Position numbers and translations under genes: made by a program. A stretch of 64,000 nucleotides of DNA from positions 248,001-312,000 of the forward strand of contig CANLVN010000002.1 of NCBI GenBank assembly GCA_947494705.1. Reading direction: 5' to 3'. The notes below the pieces were generated by a model. The model was given only the letters and a program-made list of their open reading frames with translations. It did not search any database and had not been told where the DNA came from. Shown here piece after piece: positions 7,903 through 15,804 of this stretch. This stretch comes from an uncultured Erythrobacter sp. Its GTDB lineage: Bacteria > Pseudomonadota > Alphaproteobacteria > Sphingomonadales > Sphingomonadaceae. Position 1 is the first letter of the stretch. Every line of letters starts with the position of its first letter.

Positions 7903-9201
7903 ATGACTCGCATATTCCACGCTTCCTTTGGCACAGCTTTGTTTGGCGCTGCCGCGCTACTCCTGCCGAACGCCGCCGTGGCGCAGCAGGCAGACGAGGC
8001 CCAGGCCGAAGCCGCCTATCAATCGCTCGCCGCCCAGACGCCAACGCGCGCTGGCGATCCGGCCTTCGACTACGAACTCGGGATTGCCGCGCTCGATGCG
8101 GGACGCTTTGGCGAGGCAATCATCGCCTTTCAGCGCGTCCTCGCGGTACAGCCCAACAACGCCGCCGCCCGCGCCGAACTGGCCCGCGCCTATGCCTTGG
8201 CAGGCGATATCGACACGGCGCGAGAGCAATTCGCTACCGTGGTCGACGACCCGAGCCTGCCCGATCCGGTGCGTCAGCGCTTCACTGGCTTCGTACGCCA
8301 GTTCGACCGTGCAATTGGCGGAGGTGGCTCGGATGTCAGCGGTTTCGTCGATGCGAGGGTCGGCTATGATGACAATATCAACACGGCGACCGAGCAGGGC
8401 CAGATCACGATCCCTCTGTTCAGCTTCCTCGGGCCGGGTCAGCTTGGCGCGGGCGCGGTGGCGCAGAGCGACGAGTTCTACGACATCACCGCAGGCATTT
8501 CAGGCGTAACCGCGATCGGTCGCCAGGACCGCCTGTTCGCGTCGGCTCTGGGCAATTGGCGCGACAACCTCTCCAGCGCCGCCTTCGATCAAGCCGCTCT
8601 GACAGGCACAGTGGGTTACGCGCACACTTTCGCCAATCGCGACGTCGTCTCGATCTCGGCGCAGGCGCAGCAATTCTGGCTCGACGATGACGGCTTCCGC
8701 TCTGCGGTCGGGGCGATTGCGCAATACACCAAGCCGCTGGCGCGCGGGCAGGCGCTCAACCTCTCGGCGCAGTGGAACCGGCTCAATTTCGACAACGATC
8801 CGCTGCGCGATGCCGACCGCTTTGCTGTCGGTGTCGGATTGGTCGGCAAGGTATTCGTCGCCAATCTCACCGGCGGCAAGGAAGAGACCCGACGTCAGGC
8901 AGGCGATGCACAAAGCTTCACCTTCGGTTCGGTCAATGTCGGGGCCGAAGTGCCTGTCTCGTCCCGTGTCGCGCTTGTGGGCGGCGCAGCATTCGATCTG
9001 CGCCGCTACGATACCGAAGACGCGCTGTTCCTGACAGAGCGGCAGGACGAACGGCTGGACCTGCGCGGCGGGATCAAGCTTGCCATCACCGACCAGATCT
9101 TCCTCCAGCCCAGCGCCTCCTACACGCGCAACTGGAGCAACATTGCCCTTTTCGATTTCGATCGCTGGACCGTCTCGGTCGGCGCGCGCCTTGAATTCTG
9201 A
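7903..9201 (+). CDS. Slam-like outer-membrane protein (TPR plus DUF560 beta-barrel; type XI secretion)
   Basis: Predicted surface lipoprotein assembly modulator family member, 432 aa. A signal peptide (residues 1-23, ending AVAQ) is followed by TPR-like helices at about 45-130 (FGEAIIAFQRVLAVQPNNAAARAEL is the clearest repeat; positions approximate). A beta-barrel domain runs from about 145 to the C-terminal Phe, opening with a VGYDDNINTAT strand like the GYDSNVN strand of Slam proteins. Slam proteins move TbpB-like barrels across the outer membrane. The next gene, 19 bp on, encodes exactly such barrels, which supports the call. The start at 7903 is chosen because it gives the signal peptide; the frame is open upstream. 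A generic TPR-plus-porin protein is the alternative. Confidence 0.8.
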   Translation: MTRIFHASFGTALFGAAALLLPNAAVAQQADEAQAEAAYQSLAAQTPTRAGDPAFDYELGIAALDAGRFGEAIIAFQRVLAVQPNNAAARAELARAYALAGDIDTAREQFATVVDDPSLPDPVRQRFTGFVRQFDRAIGGGGSDVSGFVDARVGYDDNINTATEQGQITIPLFSFLGPGQLGAGAVAQSDEFYDITAGISGVTAIGRQDRLFASALGNWRDNLSSAAFDQAALTGTVGYAHTFANRDVVSISAQAQQFWLDDDGFRSAVGAIAQYTKPLARGQALNLSAQWNRLNFDNDPLRDADRFAVGVGLVGKVFVANLTGGKEETRRQAGDAQSFTFGSVNVGAEVPVSSRVALVGGAAFDLRRYDTEDALFLTERQDERLDLRGGIKLAITDQIFLQPSASYTRNWSNIALFDFDRWTVSVGARLEF

Positions 9202-9220
9202 TTGCCTCGGGGGACCAGAC

Positions 9221-12200
9221 ATGACTGCCATCGCCACCACTCGCTCACCTTTTGCCAAGCTGCTGTTGATCGGCGCATCGAGCCTTGCGCTCGCCATGCC
9301 AGCCGCCGCGAACGACGTGATCTTCAGTTCGACCGGCGACGAGCCGCAAGCCGGCCAGCGCACGATCCAGACGGAGGGTGTCACCCAGATCGCGCTGACC
9401 AGGGGAGGCACCGTCTCGATCTCGCAGGCCGCCGAATACACCCTCAATGCCGACGGCTCGATCGACCTCCATCGAGGCTCGATCACTGTTGTGGGTGCAG
9501 ATGGAGCGAACGTTATCATCCGCATGCCCAAAGGCCTTCAGGCATCAGTCGCCGGCGAGTCCTCGGCCAGCTTCAGCGTTGCCAATGACGGCGAGGCGAG
9601 CGGCCACACGATGACCGGCGAGGTCATGGTCGGCCAGACCGGCCGCGCCCAGCGCTCGTTCAGGGACGCGACCATGTGGAAAGCGCGTCCGGGACGCGGC
9701 CCGCGCATGGCCATAGCCAATCCAGCAGTGAGCCAGCCGTCCACCAACCCCGTTGCCGCTCCGAACCAGGTAATAGCAATCAGCGGTGATGCAGGGCCAG
9801 TAGCTGCAGCCCTCAACGGCATCCCGGTAACGCTGGGTGAAAACCTGGCAGGCGCTGGCGCATCGGCGGACATCGTCGCTGCCGCAACACGGGTCGAAGT
9901 CGCCGCACAGAACCCGGTACTCGAGACCTTCCCGACCGGCGACCTTGCCGCACTTGTTTCAGCCGCTGTCGAACTCGAAACCCTTTATGGCGGCAGGCCA
10001 TTCAACGCGGCGCAGGCCGACATCATCCGCACCTATCTGCGATTCCTGGCAAGTGGCGCATCGGGGGCAGACTTCCTGTCCGCATACGGCGCCTTCCTCA
10101 CTCAGTATCTCGACCTGATCCGTGACGGCGGAGTTCCCAGCAACTTCGAGAGCGGAGTTGCCGATGTCGTGACGATCAACGCCTATCTGAACTTCATCGC
10201 TCGCAGCGGAGCCATCGCAAACCTCTCCGCCGACGACCGCCAGCTGGTCGAAGACTATCTTGCCTTCCTGGCCGATGGCGGAAGCCCGGACGAATTCGCT
10301 GCAACGTTGAACTTCCCGGATTTTGCGGGCTTCACCGCTTCGCTCACCGCCTATGCGGACTTCCTCGAAAATGGTGGGCTTCCATCGGACTACGACGCGC
10401 AGGACATAGCCGATTTGCAGGCTTTCTATAGCGCGCTGGTGCAGGCAGGACAGGCTAACGACCGCTTGGCCGGCGATTTCGACCTGCTGTCGGCCTACTT
10501 CACTTTCCTCGGAAGCGGGGGCGCCGTTGACGGGTTCGCAGGCCTGCCGATCTATGCCGACTATGCAACCGCGCTTTCTGCCTACGCGCAGTTCCTCGCC
10601 GCGGGCAATTTGCCGAGCGACTACACAGCGCTCGATATCACAGTCCTCGACGCCTATCTCGCGGCGCTGGCCGCGCTGCCGGGTGGAGCGGTTGGATTTG
10701 ACGCGATTGCTGCCGATCAGGCTGCGCTGCTCAAAGCCTATTTCGCGTTCCTCGGAAGTGGCGGCACGATCGACGGTTTTGCAGGCCTACCGATCTATGC
10801 CGATTACGCAGGCGCGCTGTCGGCCTATGCCGAATTCCTCGCCGCAGGAAACCTCCCAAGCGATTATGCGGCACTCGATATTGCAACCCTTCAAGCCTAC
10901 CTTGCCGCGCTTGCTGCCTTGCCGGTCAACCTGACCGACTTTGACGGCCTCGATGGCGATGAGGCAATGCTTCTCAACGCCTATTTCGCCTTTTTGGCGG
11001 GCGGCGGCGATGTCGATGGCTTTGCAGCGCTTCCGATTTACCTGGACTATATCGCGGCGCTGAATGCCTATTTCGCTTTCCTGTCGAATGGCGGTCTGCC
11101 GAGCGAATACACGGAACTCGACCTGGCCGTGATCGAAGCCTATCTCGCCGCGCTCGATGCGCTCGATGGCGGGCTGGGCGGCTTTGACGACCTTGCTGAC
11201 TTCTTCGAAGACTACTTCGCCTTCGTAGAGGGCGGAGGCAATCCGAACCAGTTCCCCGGGCTTCCGGGCGCATCCAGCCCTGTACTCAACAATGCCGTGC
11301 TGGCTCTCGTTTCGCGGAACGGGTTTGATAACCGGACAGGCGTAACCGCCGAGATCGAGCCCGATGGGCAAATCACTGCTGTCACCGGCTCCGATACGGT
11401 CCGTACCGACTATACAGCGGCTGGCGACACCCTGCGCGAACGCGGGCGGATTGGCGACATCGTCGCATGGACCCGGTATGAGCGCGGCGCTTCGGCGGGA
11501 GGTGTCACGAATTTCAACACACACCTCGTGGTCGGCCAGCCAGCCTTCGATTTGCCAGCGAGCGGGCTGGTCCTGTATGACCTGATCGGCGGAACCGAAC
11601 CTACCGATGCATTCGGTGAAGAGGGTTCAACCGGCTTCTTTACCGGCCAACTGGGCGTCGCCTTCGGTGCCTCTCCGACCATCGGAATGAATTTCGATAT
11701 CTACGCCGGGTCGCGCGGCTGGAATGCATCGACCAACGGCGGCGCGGATAACGCCGCAAGCGGCGGCATCTCGATCGATGCGGACAACACGTTTTCGCTT
11801 GGGCTCTTGACGACGGGCATCACGGACAATGCCTGCTTGGACGGATGTTCAACGACCGTGACTGGCGGGCTATTCGGAGATGACGCGAGCCATGTCGGCC
11901 TCACCTACTTCCTTCAGGACAGCCCGGGCAGTGTCGGTCAAAGTCTCGTCAACGGTGTAGCGATCTTCGGCACGGAGGGCACTGCAATCGACGGGCTGGG
12001 CACCCGGCCCGACACTGGCGGAGGGACCGGCACCGATCCATTCGGCCCCGGCGGGCCAACGCTGACCTATACGGGCGGTTTCAACGGCAATGGCACAGGA
12101 CTTTTCGTTCAAGCCACCGCACAGCCGTCCGGCAACGATCCGTTCCTCATCAGAGAACTAATCCAGGGAACGGCGCTGGACGCCATTCTGGACAATGATG

Positions 12201-13915
12201 GCGGGCTTGATCGCTATCGCACGAATGTCGGTACGACCTACAATCGCTTTGATCGTGGAACAGCGAAAGTCGAAGACATTTCAGGCAATGCCGATGTGCT
12301 TATCGGTCGCTGGACGGATGGTGAATACAAGCAGCAATCAACATCCGCATCTCAGCCACAAACCTACTTGCTGAGCGCGAATCAGGGCTTTCATTACATG
12401 CTCTCGGATGGCTTCGTCGGCGCTGCGGCATTCCCGGTCGGACGTATTGAATACGACCTGCTGGCAGCCACGCGGCCCACGACCTTCGATGGATCGCTTG
12501 CACCGGGTACCTTTACCGCCGATGCGGCGATCATCTTCGGGTCCGCCCCGGCAATTGCAATCGAGGGTCAGATCGCTTTCGATGGCCTGGCCTACACCTT
12601 CGCAACGCCCGGCGGGGTTGCTGGTGATGGTCGGCCACTGACCATCAGCGGTCAGGCCGGCTCAACCCCCGGCGGCTATTTCGGTTTCAGGGTGGACGGC
12701 ACGACCGATGATGGCCGCAGCGGCCCGATCTTCTTCGACGCGCGGATGTCCGATGCGCAGGGCAGCTCGTTTGGCACCGTCTACCGTGCAGAAATCTCCA
12801 ACCCCACGACCGGGGCCGACTTCAACGCGCTGCTGGGCGCGGCGATCTTTGGAGCGGTCGACACAGGCGGCGGCGGGAATGGCGGCGGATCTGGCGGAAC
12901 CGGCTTTACCGGCACACGATCGAACCAGGTGTATTACGCCTATCTCGATGGCTCGCTGAACACCGGTTTCGGAGGCTCCGCAGATTTCGTGGATGGCGAG
13001 ATTACCGGGCTGTCATCGATAATCGGCACGGTGACCAACAACGATGCGAGCATCGTCGAAGCCACCGATCTCGAAGAAATCGCATGGGCGCGGTGGACCG
13101 GTGGGACCGTTCAGTCTTCAGGGCTCTTCGGCGATGTCGATTATCCCGTTGGAGCAAATGGCGGCTATCACGTCATGACCGGCGAAGCGACCACCACCCT
13201 TCCCGGCGGTACGATCGCCTACGAATTGATCGGCGGCACCTCCGCCACCGACAATCAGGGGTCGGCACCTGGCACGGTAACCGGAGATCTTGCGATCGCT
13301 TTCGGTTCGACCAGCCTCGTCGGATACGACCTGAGCATGGCGGTCGGCGGGCGCAGCTGGGCGGTGTCGACACCCGGCGGTGCAGCCAATCCCGCTGCAA
13401 GCAACATCAACCTCGTGATTGGCAGCGGCGTGTGGACCTTCGGCGGCACATTCACCAGCACCTCGAACACCGTAACTGCCGGTGGCAACGCGTGTTCGGC
13501 AACGTGCATCGTCAATATCGGCGGCGTCCTTTATGGTGACAATGCGGCCTATGCCGGGGTGGCCTTCAACGTTACCGATGCGAGCAATTCGGCGACTGTG
13601 GGCGCCTCGGGCCTGGCGATCTTCGGACAGGAGGGGGGCACGGCAAGCGCGATCGCTCCCTCGATCATGGCAGCGCCAACCGCGTCGGTTGGAGACTGGA
13701 GCCGGTGGTCGGGCACGCAATCCACCACGACTGATGTGTTCGAAGAGGGTAGGGGCGGCATTGTCGGAAGCGCGATGAGCGCTACCCTCGCCGACCCGTC
13801 CTCCTCACATTTGGACGCAGATGCCTTGGCGGACGGTCAACGTGCCGTTGCCATCGAACGAGCGCAGCAGATGTTTGGCGGCTCGATCACCTGGCCTTCC
13901 GATCTGGGGCGCTGA
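9221..13915 (+). CDS. giant exported protein: FecR-like domain, helical repeats, three TbpB-like barrel modules
   Basis: 1564 aa with a signal peptide (residues 1-29, AMPAAAN) and no lipobox Cys. Domains seen: FecR-like beta domain at about 38-130; helical repeats at about 265-690, including three units of exactly 81 aa (422-502, 503-583, 584-664) built on AYFAFLGSGG and GLPIYADY; barrel modules at about 745-915, 1028-1212 and 1288-1470. Modules 1 and 3 carry G-L/Y-FG-DxA-x3-G, close to the FYGPxAxExGG motif of TbpB-type barrels, and a CxxxC pair (872/876 and 1425/1429); module 2 is diverged and lacks both. A Gly-rich linker precedes module 3. Downstream of and probably co-transcribed with the Slam gene (GGGGGACC upstream of the ATG), so it is the likely Slam cargo. 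Ligand unknown. The frame is open back to 9080, but the start at 9221 gives the signal peptide. Confidence 0.8.
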   Translation: MTAIATTRSPFAKLLLIGASSLALAMPAAANDVIFSSTGDEPQAGQRTIQTEGVTQIALTRGGTVSISQAAEYTLNADGSIDLHRGSITVVGADGANVIIRMPKGLQASVAGESSASFSVANDGEASGHTMTGEVMVGQTGRAQRSFRDATMWKARPGRGPRMAIANPAVSQPSTNPVAAPNQVIAISGDAGPVAAALNGIPVTLGENLAGAGASADIVAAATRVEVAAQNPVLETFPTGDLAALVSAAVELETLYGGRPFNAAQADIIRTYLRFLASGASGADFLSAYGAFLTQYLDLIRDGGVPSNFESGVADVVTINAYLNFIARSGAIANLSADDRQLVEDYLAFLADGGSPDEFAATLNFPDFAGFTASLTAYADFLENGGLPSDYDAQDIADLQAFYSALVQAGQANDRLAGDFDLLSAYFTFLGSGGAVDGFAGLPIYADYATALSAYAQFLAAGNLPSDYTALDITVLDAYLAALAALPGGAVGFDAIAADQAALLKAYFAFLGSGGTIDGFAGLPIYADYAGALSAYAEFLAAGNLPSDYAALDIATLQAYLAALAALPVNLTDFDGLDGDEAMLLNAYFAFLAGGGDVDGFAALPIYLDYIAALNAYFAFLSNGGLPSEYTELDLAVIEAYLAALDALDGGLGGFDDLADFFEDYFAFVEGGGNPNQFPGLPGASSPVLNNAVLALVSRNGFDNRTGVTAEIEPDGQITAVTGSDTVRTDYTAAGDTLRERGRIGDIVAWTRYERGASAGGVTNFNTHLVVGQPAFDLPASGLVLYDLIGGTEPTDAFGEEGSTGFFTGQLGVAFGASPTIGMNFDIYAGSRGWNASTNGGADNAASGGISIDADNTFSLGLLTTGITDNACLDGCSTTVTGGLFGDDASHVGLTYFLQDSPGSVGQSLVNGVAIFGTEGTAIDGLGTRPDTGGGTGTDPFGPGGPTLTYTGGFNGNGTGLFVQATAQPSGNDPFLIRELIQGTALDAILDNDGGLDRYRTNVGTTYNRFDRGTAKVEDISGNADVLIGRWTDGEYKQQSTSASQPQTYLLSANQGFHYMLSDGFVGAAAFPVGRIEYDLLAATRPTTFDGSLAPGTFTADAAIIFGSAPAIAIEGQIAFDGLAYTFATPGGVAGDGRPLTISGQAGSTPGGYFGFRVDGTTDDGRSGPIFFDARMSDAQGSSFGTVYRAEISNPTTGADFNALLGAAIFGAVDTGGGGNGGGSGGTGFTGTRSNQVYYAYLDGSLNTGFGGSADFVDGEITGLSSIIGTVTNNDASIVEATDLEEIAWARWTGGTVQSSGLFGDVDYPVGANGGYHVMTGEATTTLPGGTIAYELIGGTSATDNQGSAPGTVTGDLAIAFGSTSLVGYDLSMAVGGRSWAVSTPGGAANPAASNINLVIGSGVWTFGGTFTSTSNTVTAGGNACSATCIVNIGGVLYGDNAAYAGVAFNVTDASNSATVGASGLAIFGQEGGTASAIAPSIMAAPTASVGDWSRWSGTQSTTTDVFEEGRGGIVGSAMSATLADPSSSHLDADALADGQRAVAIERAQQMFGGSITWPSDLGR
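10484..11212 (+). repeat. three tandem 243-bp repeats inside the giant gene
   Basis: Matching Leu-Leu or Met-Leu codons fall at 10484, 10727 and 10970, giving an exact 243-bp (81-codon) period. Units share AYFAFLGSGG, DGFAGLPIYADY, ALSAYAQFLAAGNLPSDY and AYLAALAALP. Units 1 and 2 are nearest in sequence; unit 3 has drifted. Each unit contains two related half-units of about 40 residues, and weaker copies extend upstream to about 10020 and downstream to about 11260. Confidence 0.9.
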
Positions 13916-13948
13916 ATGACGCACGAATAGCAGGGCAGATCGCCGGCA

Positions 13949-13973
13949 TAACAGCAATTGTCATATTCGTGAC
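13949..13973 (+). promoter_or_regulatory. shared 25-bp upstream element, copy 2 (CsgG-like gene)
   Basis: Differs from the copy at 7797-7821 only in two adjacent bases (TT here, GC there). In this copy the inverted repeat is a full TGTCA-N6-TGACA. It lies 75 bp before the start of the CsgG-like gene and 33 bp after the stop of the giant gene, so it points to a separate transcript starting here. Confidence 0.55.
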
Positions 13974-14048
13974 AGGCGGTGTGTGTGGTCAGGTTTCGCG
14001 AAACGCGCAAGTCTCCGACCCACTGATACGCAATGGGGAGTACTACCG

Positions 14049-14939
14049 ATGAAGAATGCATTTTTGCGCGCAACCTGCGGCCTTGCCATGGTCGCCGCGT
14101 TGTCCGCCGCCGTCGCACCGGCACCGGCCTTCGCCAAGAAGGGCGATGTGGAGCTCGTCACTTGCGAGGAAAGCCTCGGCACGATCGCCGTGGTCGATGG
14201 CGACACGCAGGGCTGGGCAGAATATGACCTGGGCAGCCCGCGAGCCCTCATCAACACGCTCGCTACCGAAAGCGGCTGCTTCACACCGCACAGTACGGCA
14301 TCGGGCGTGCCAGCAGACTTCCTGATGAACGTGGTCGCCGGCAGCAGCGAAGAGGTCGACCAGTCGATTGAAGTCGCCAAATCCGCAGCGATGGAAGGGC
14401 TCGTTCGTTCGGGCGCTGCATCCTCGATGCTCAGCCGGGTTCCCGGAGCAGGCGCCGTGCTGGGCATGTTCGGAGGCTTTGGCGGCAAGAAGAAACGGCT
14501 TGCTGCCGGTATCAAGCTGCTCAGCCCGATGAACGGCATGACCATCGTCACCGGACAGGGCGTTGTGAAGAAGAGCACGCTCAATTTCCGCGGCGCAGGT
14601 GCCTGGACCGCCGGAGCGCAGGCCGCTGGTTATGGCGACAGCAAGAATGGCAAGATGCTGGTCGAGGCCTTTATCCTCGCCTTCAACGATGTCGTAGCTC
14701 AGGAAGCCGTCATCGCATCGGTGCCAAAGGCGCAGCCCGCAGCAGCCGCCGAGCCCTCCTACGCAACGGTTGCGACGGCAACGTCGATGATGGCCACGCC
14801 CGCCGCCGACGGCGAAGTGGTGCGCGGCCTGATGGTCGGCACGACGCTCAGCCCGACCGGCAAGCGCGAAGGCCTGTTCGTCGAGGTCGAAGATAATTTC
14901 GGCACGAAGGGCTGGGTAAGCGTCGAGGCGCTCAATTAA
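14049..14939 (+). CDS. exported CsgG-like protein with C-terminal SH3-like domain
   Basis: 296 aa with a signal peptide (residues about 1-30, ending APAFAKKG). The early part (GTIAVVDGD, ALINTLATESGCFT) and middle part (GMTIVTGQGVVKKSTLNF, then NGKMLVEAFILAFNDVV) resemble the CsgG/HfaB family of outer-membrane secretion or anchoring proteins. The mature N-terminus lacks a lipobox Cys, so it is not a standard CsgG lipoprotein. The last 50 residues (VGTTLSPTGKREGLFVEVED, GWVSVEALN) look like a bacterial SH3 fold. The start at 14049 gives the signal peptide; the frame is open to 13983. It sits between the Slam cargo gene and a two-component pair and shares an upstream element with the Slam gene. 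The family call is tentative. Confidence 0.55.
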   Translation: MKNAFLRATCGLAMVAALSAAVAPAPAFAKKGDVELVTCEESLGTIAVVDGDTQGWAEYDLGSPRALINTLATESGCFTPHSTASGVPADFLMNVVAGSSEEVDQSIEVAKSAAMEGLVRSGAASSMLSRVPGAGAVLGMFGGFGGKKKRLAAGIKLLSPMNGMTIVTGQGVVKKSTLNFRGAGAWTAGAQAAGYGDSKNGKMLVEAFILAFNDVVAQEAVIASVPKAQPAAAAEPSYATVATATSMMATPAADGEVVRGLMVGTTLSPTGKREGLFVEVEDNFGTKGWVSVEALN

Positions 14940-14952
14940 TCCATAGCGAACA

Positions 14953-14984
14953 GGGCGGGAGGGGCCGCGTGGTCGCTCCCGCCC
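14953..14984 (+). terminator. hairpin after the CsgG-like gene
   Basis: GGGCGGGAG (14953-14961) pairs perfectly with CTCCCGCCC (14976-14984) across a 14-nt loop, starting 14 bp after the stop codon. There is no T-run, so it may be a weak terminator or an RNA-stabilising hairpin. Confidence 0.4.
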
Positions 14985-15111
14985 GATTGTGCGCGCTTGC
15001 AGGGACATCACGATCATGGCAGCATTTCGCGCGACGCCTCACGGACAGCAGCCCGTTCGGCATGAAGGGCTTCCCGCGATGCAAACGGGCGGCGCACAGG
15101 GGGAAGTGGCA

Positions 15112-15804
15112 ATGGCGAACCCGCAGCTCAGGATCCTCTATGTCGAAGACGATGCGCGTTCGGCAAGCGCGGTGAGCGAAGTCGCTTCGAACAACGGCGA
15201 CGCACTGGTATGGGAGGAAACGGGCGGCGCAGCGCTGCTGAGGGCGGGAATGGAAGCCTTTGACGTTATCATCCTCGACCGGATGCTGGGCGATATGGAC
15301 GGGCTCACCATCACTCGGCGATTGCGCGAAAGCGGGATCGGCACGCCGATCCTCATGCTCTCCGCTCTGGGACGAAGTTCCGACCGCGCCGATGGACTCG
15401 ATGCGGGCGCGGACGATTACATGGCAAAGCCATTTGAGCCGCAGGAACTGATGGCCAGGCTGCGTGCACTGCACCGCCGCTCCGCAGGAAAAGAGCACAG
15501 CGCGGTGATCATCTACGGCGCTTTCGAATGCCATCTCAAGGCACGCACCGCCTTTCGCCACAACCGCCATCTGCCCCTCAGCCCCAAGGAATTCGACCTG
15601 TTCCGCTACTTCATGGAGAATGCGGGAGAGACGGTCACGCGCGAGATGTTGCTGCGCGATGTGTGGAAGATGGATTTCGACCCGCAGACCAATGTTGTCG
15701 ACGTGAATATCGGGCGACTGCGCCGCAAGCTCGAAGACGGTTTTCAAAGCCCTGCTCTCGAAACGATCTGGGGCTCGGGCTATCGCATTCTCGAAGGGAA
15801 GTGA
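15112..15804 (+). CDS. OmpR-family response regulator
   Basis: 230-aa DNA-binding response regulator. The receiver domain (residues 1-120) has acidic residues in YVEDDAR, phosphoacceptor Asp56 in ILDRMLGDMDG, the conserved Ser/Thr position in MLSALG and Lys in AKPF. The C-terminal winged helix (about 130-228) has LSPKEFDLFRYFMENAGE and the VDVNIGRLRRKLE recognition helix. The start at 15112 follows GGGGGA at good spacing; the frame is open to 14989, so ATG 15079 is an alternative. Its TGA overlaps the GTG of the kinase gene, so the two are translationally coupled. Likely regulator of the neighbouring Slam and CsgG-like genes, by context only. Confidence 0.92.
   Translation: MANPQLRILYVEDDARSASAVSEVASNNGDALVWEETGGAALLRAGMEAFDVIILDRMLGDMDGLTITRRLRESGIGTPILMLSALGRSSDRADGLDAGADDYMAKPFEPQELMARLRALHRRSAGKEHSAVIIYGAFECHLKARTAFRHNRHLPLSPKEFDLFRYFMENAGETVTREMLLRDVWKMDFDPQTNVVDVNIGRLRRKLEDGFQSPALETIWGSGYRILEGK

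Noticed and set aside
9080..9220. Extended start of the giant gene inside the Slam gene
   Set aside because: The ATG at 9221 gives a clear signal peptide and has a ribosome-binding site; the extension is a shadow of the Slam 3' end.
10484..11212. Could the regularly spaced repeats be a CRISPR array
   Set aside because: The period of 243 bp lies in an open frame with conserved protein repeats and no short identical repeat/spacer pattern.
14061..14077. 17-bp exact match TTTTTGCGCGCAACCTG to 7745-7761, near the start of the DUF4126 and CsgG-like genes
   Set aside because: One copy is in the coding start of the CsgG-like gene and the other is intergenic, in a different order relative to the shared 25-bp element. 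A match of this length in GC-rich DNA can be chance, so I do not claim a function.
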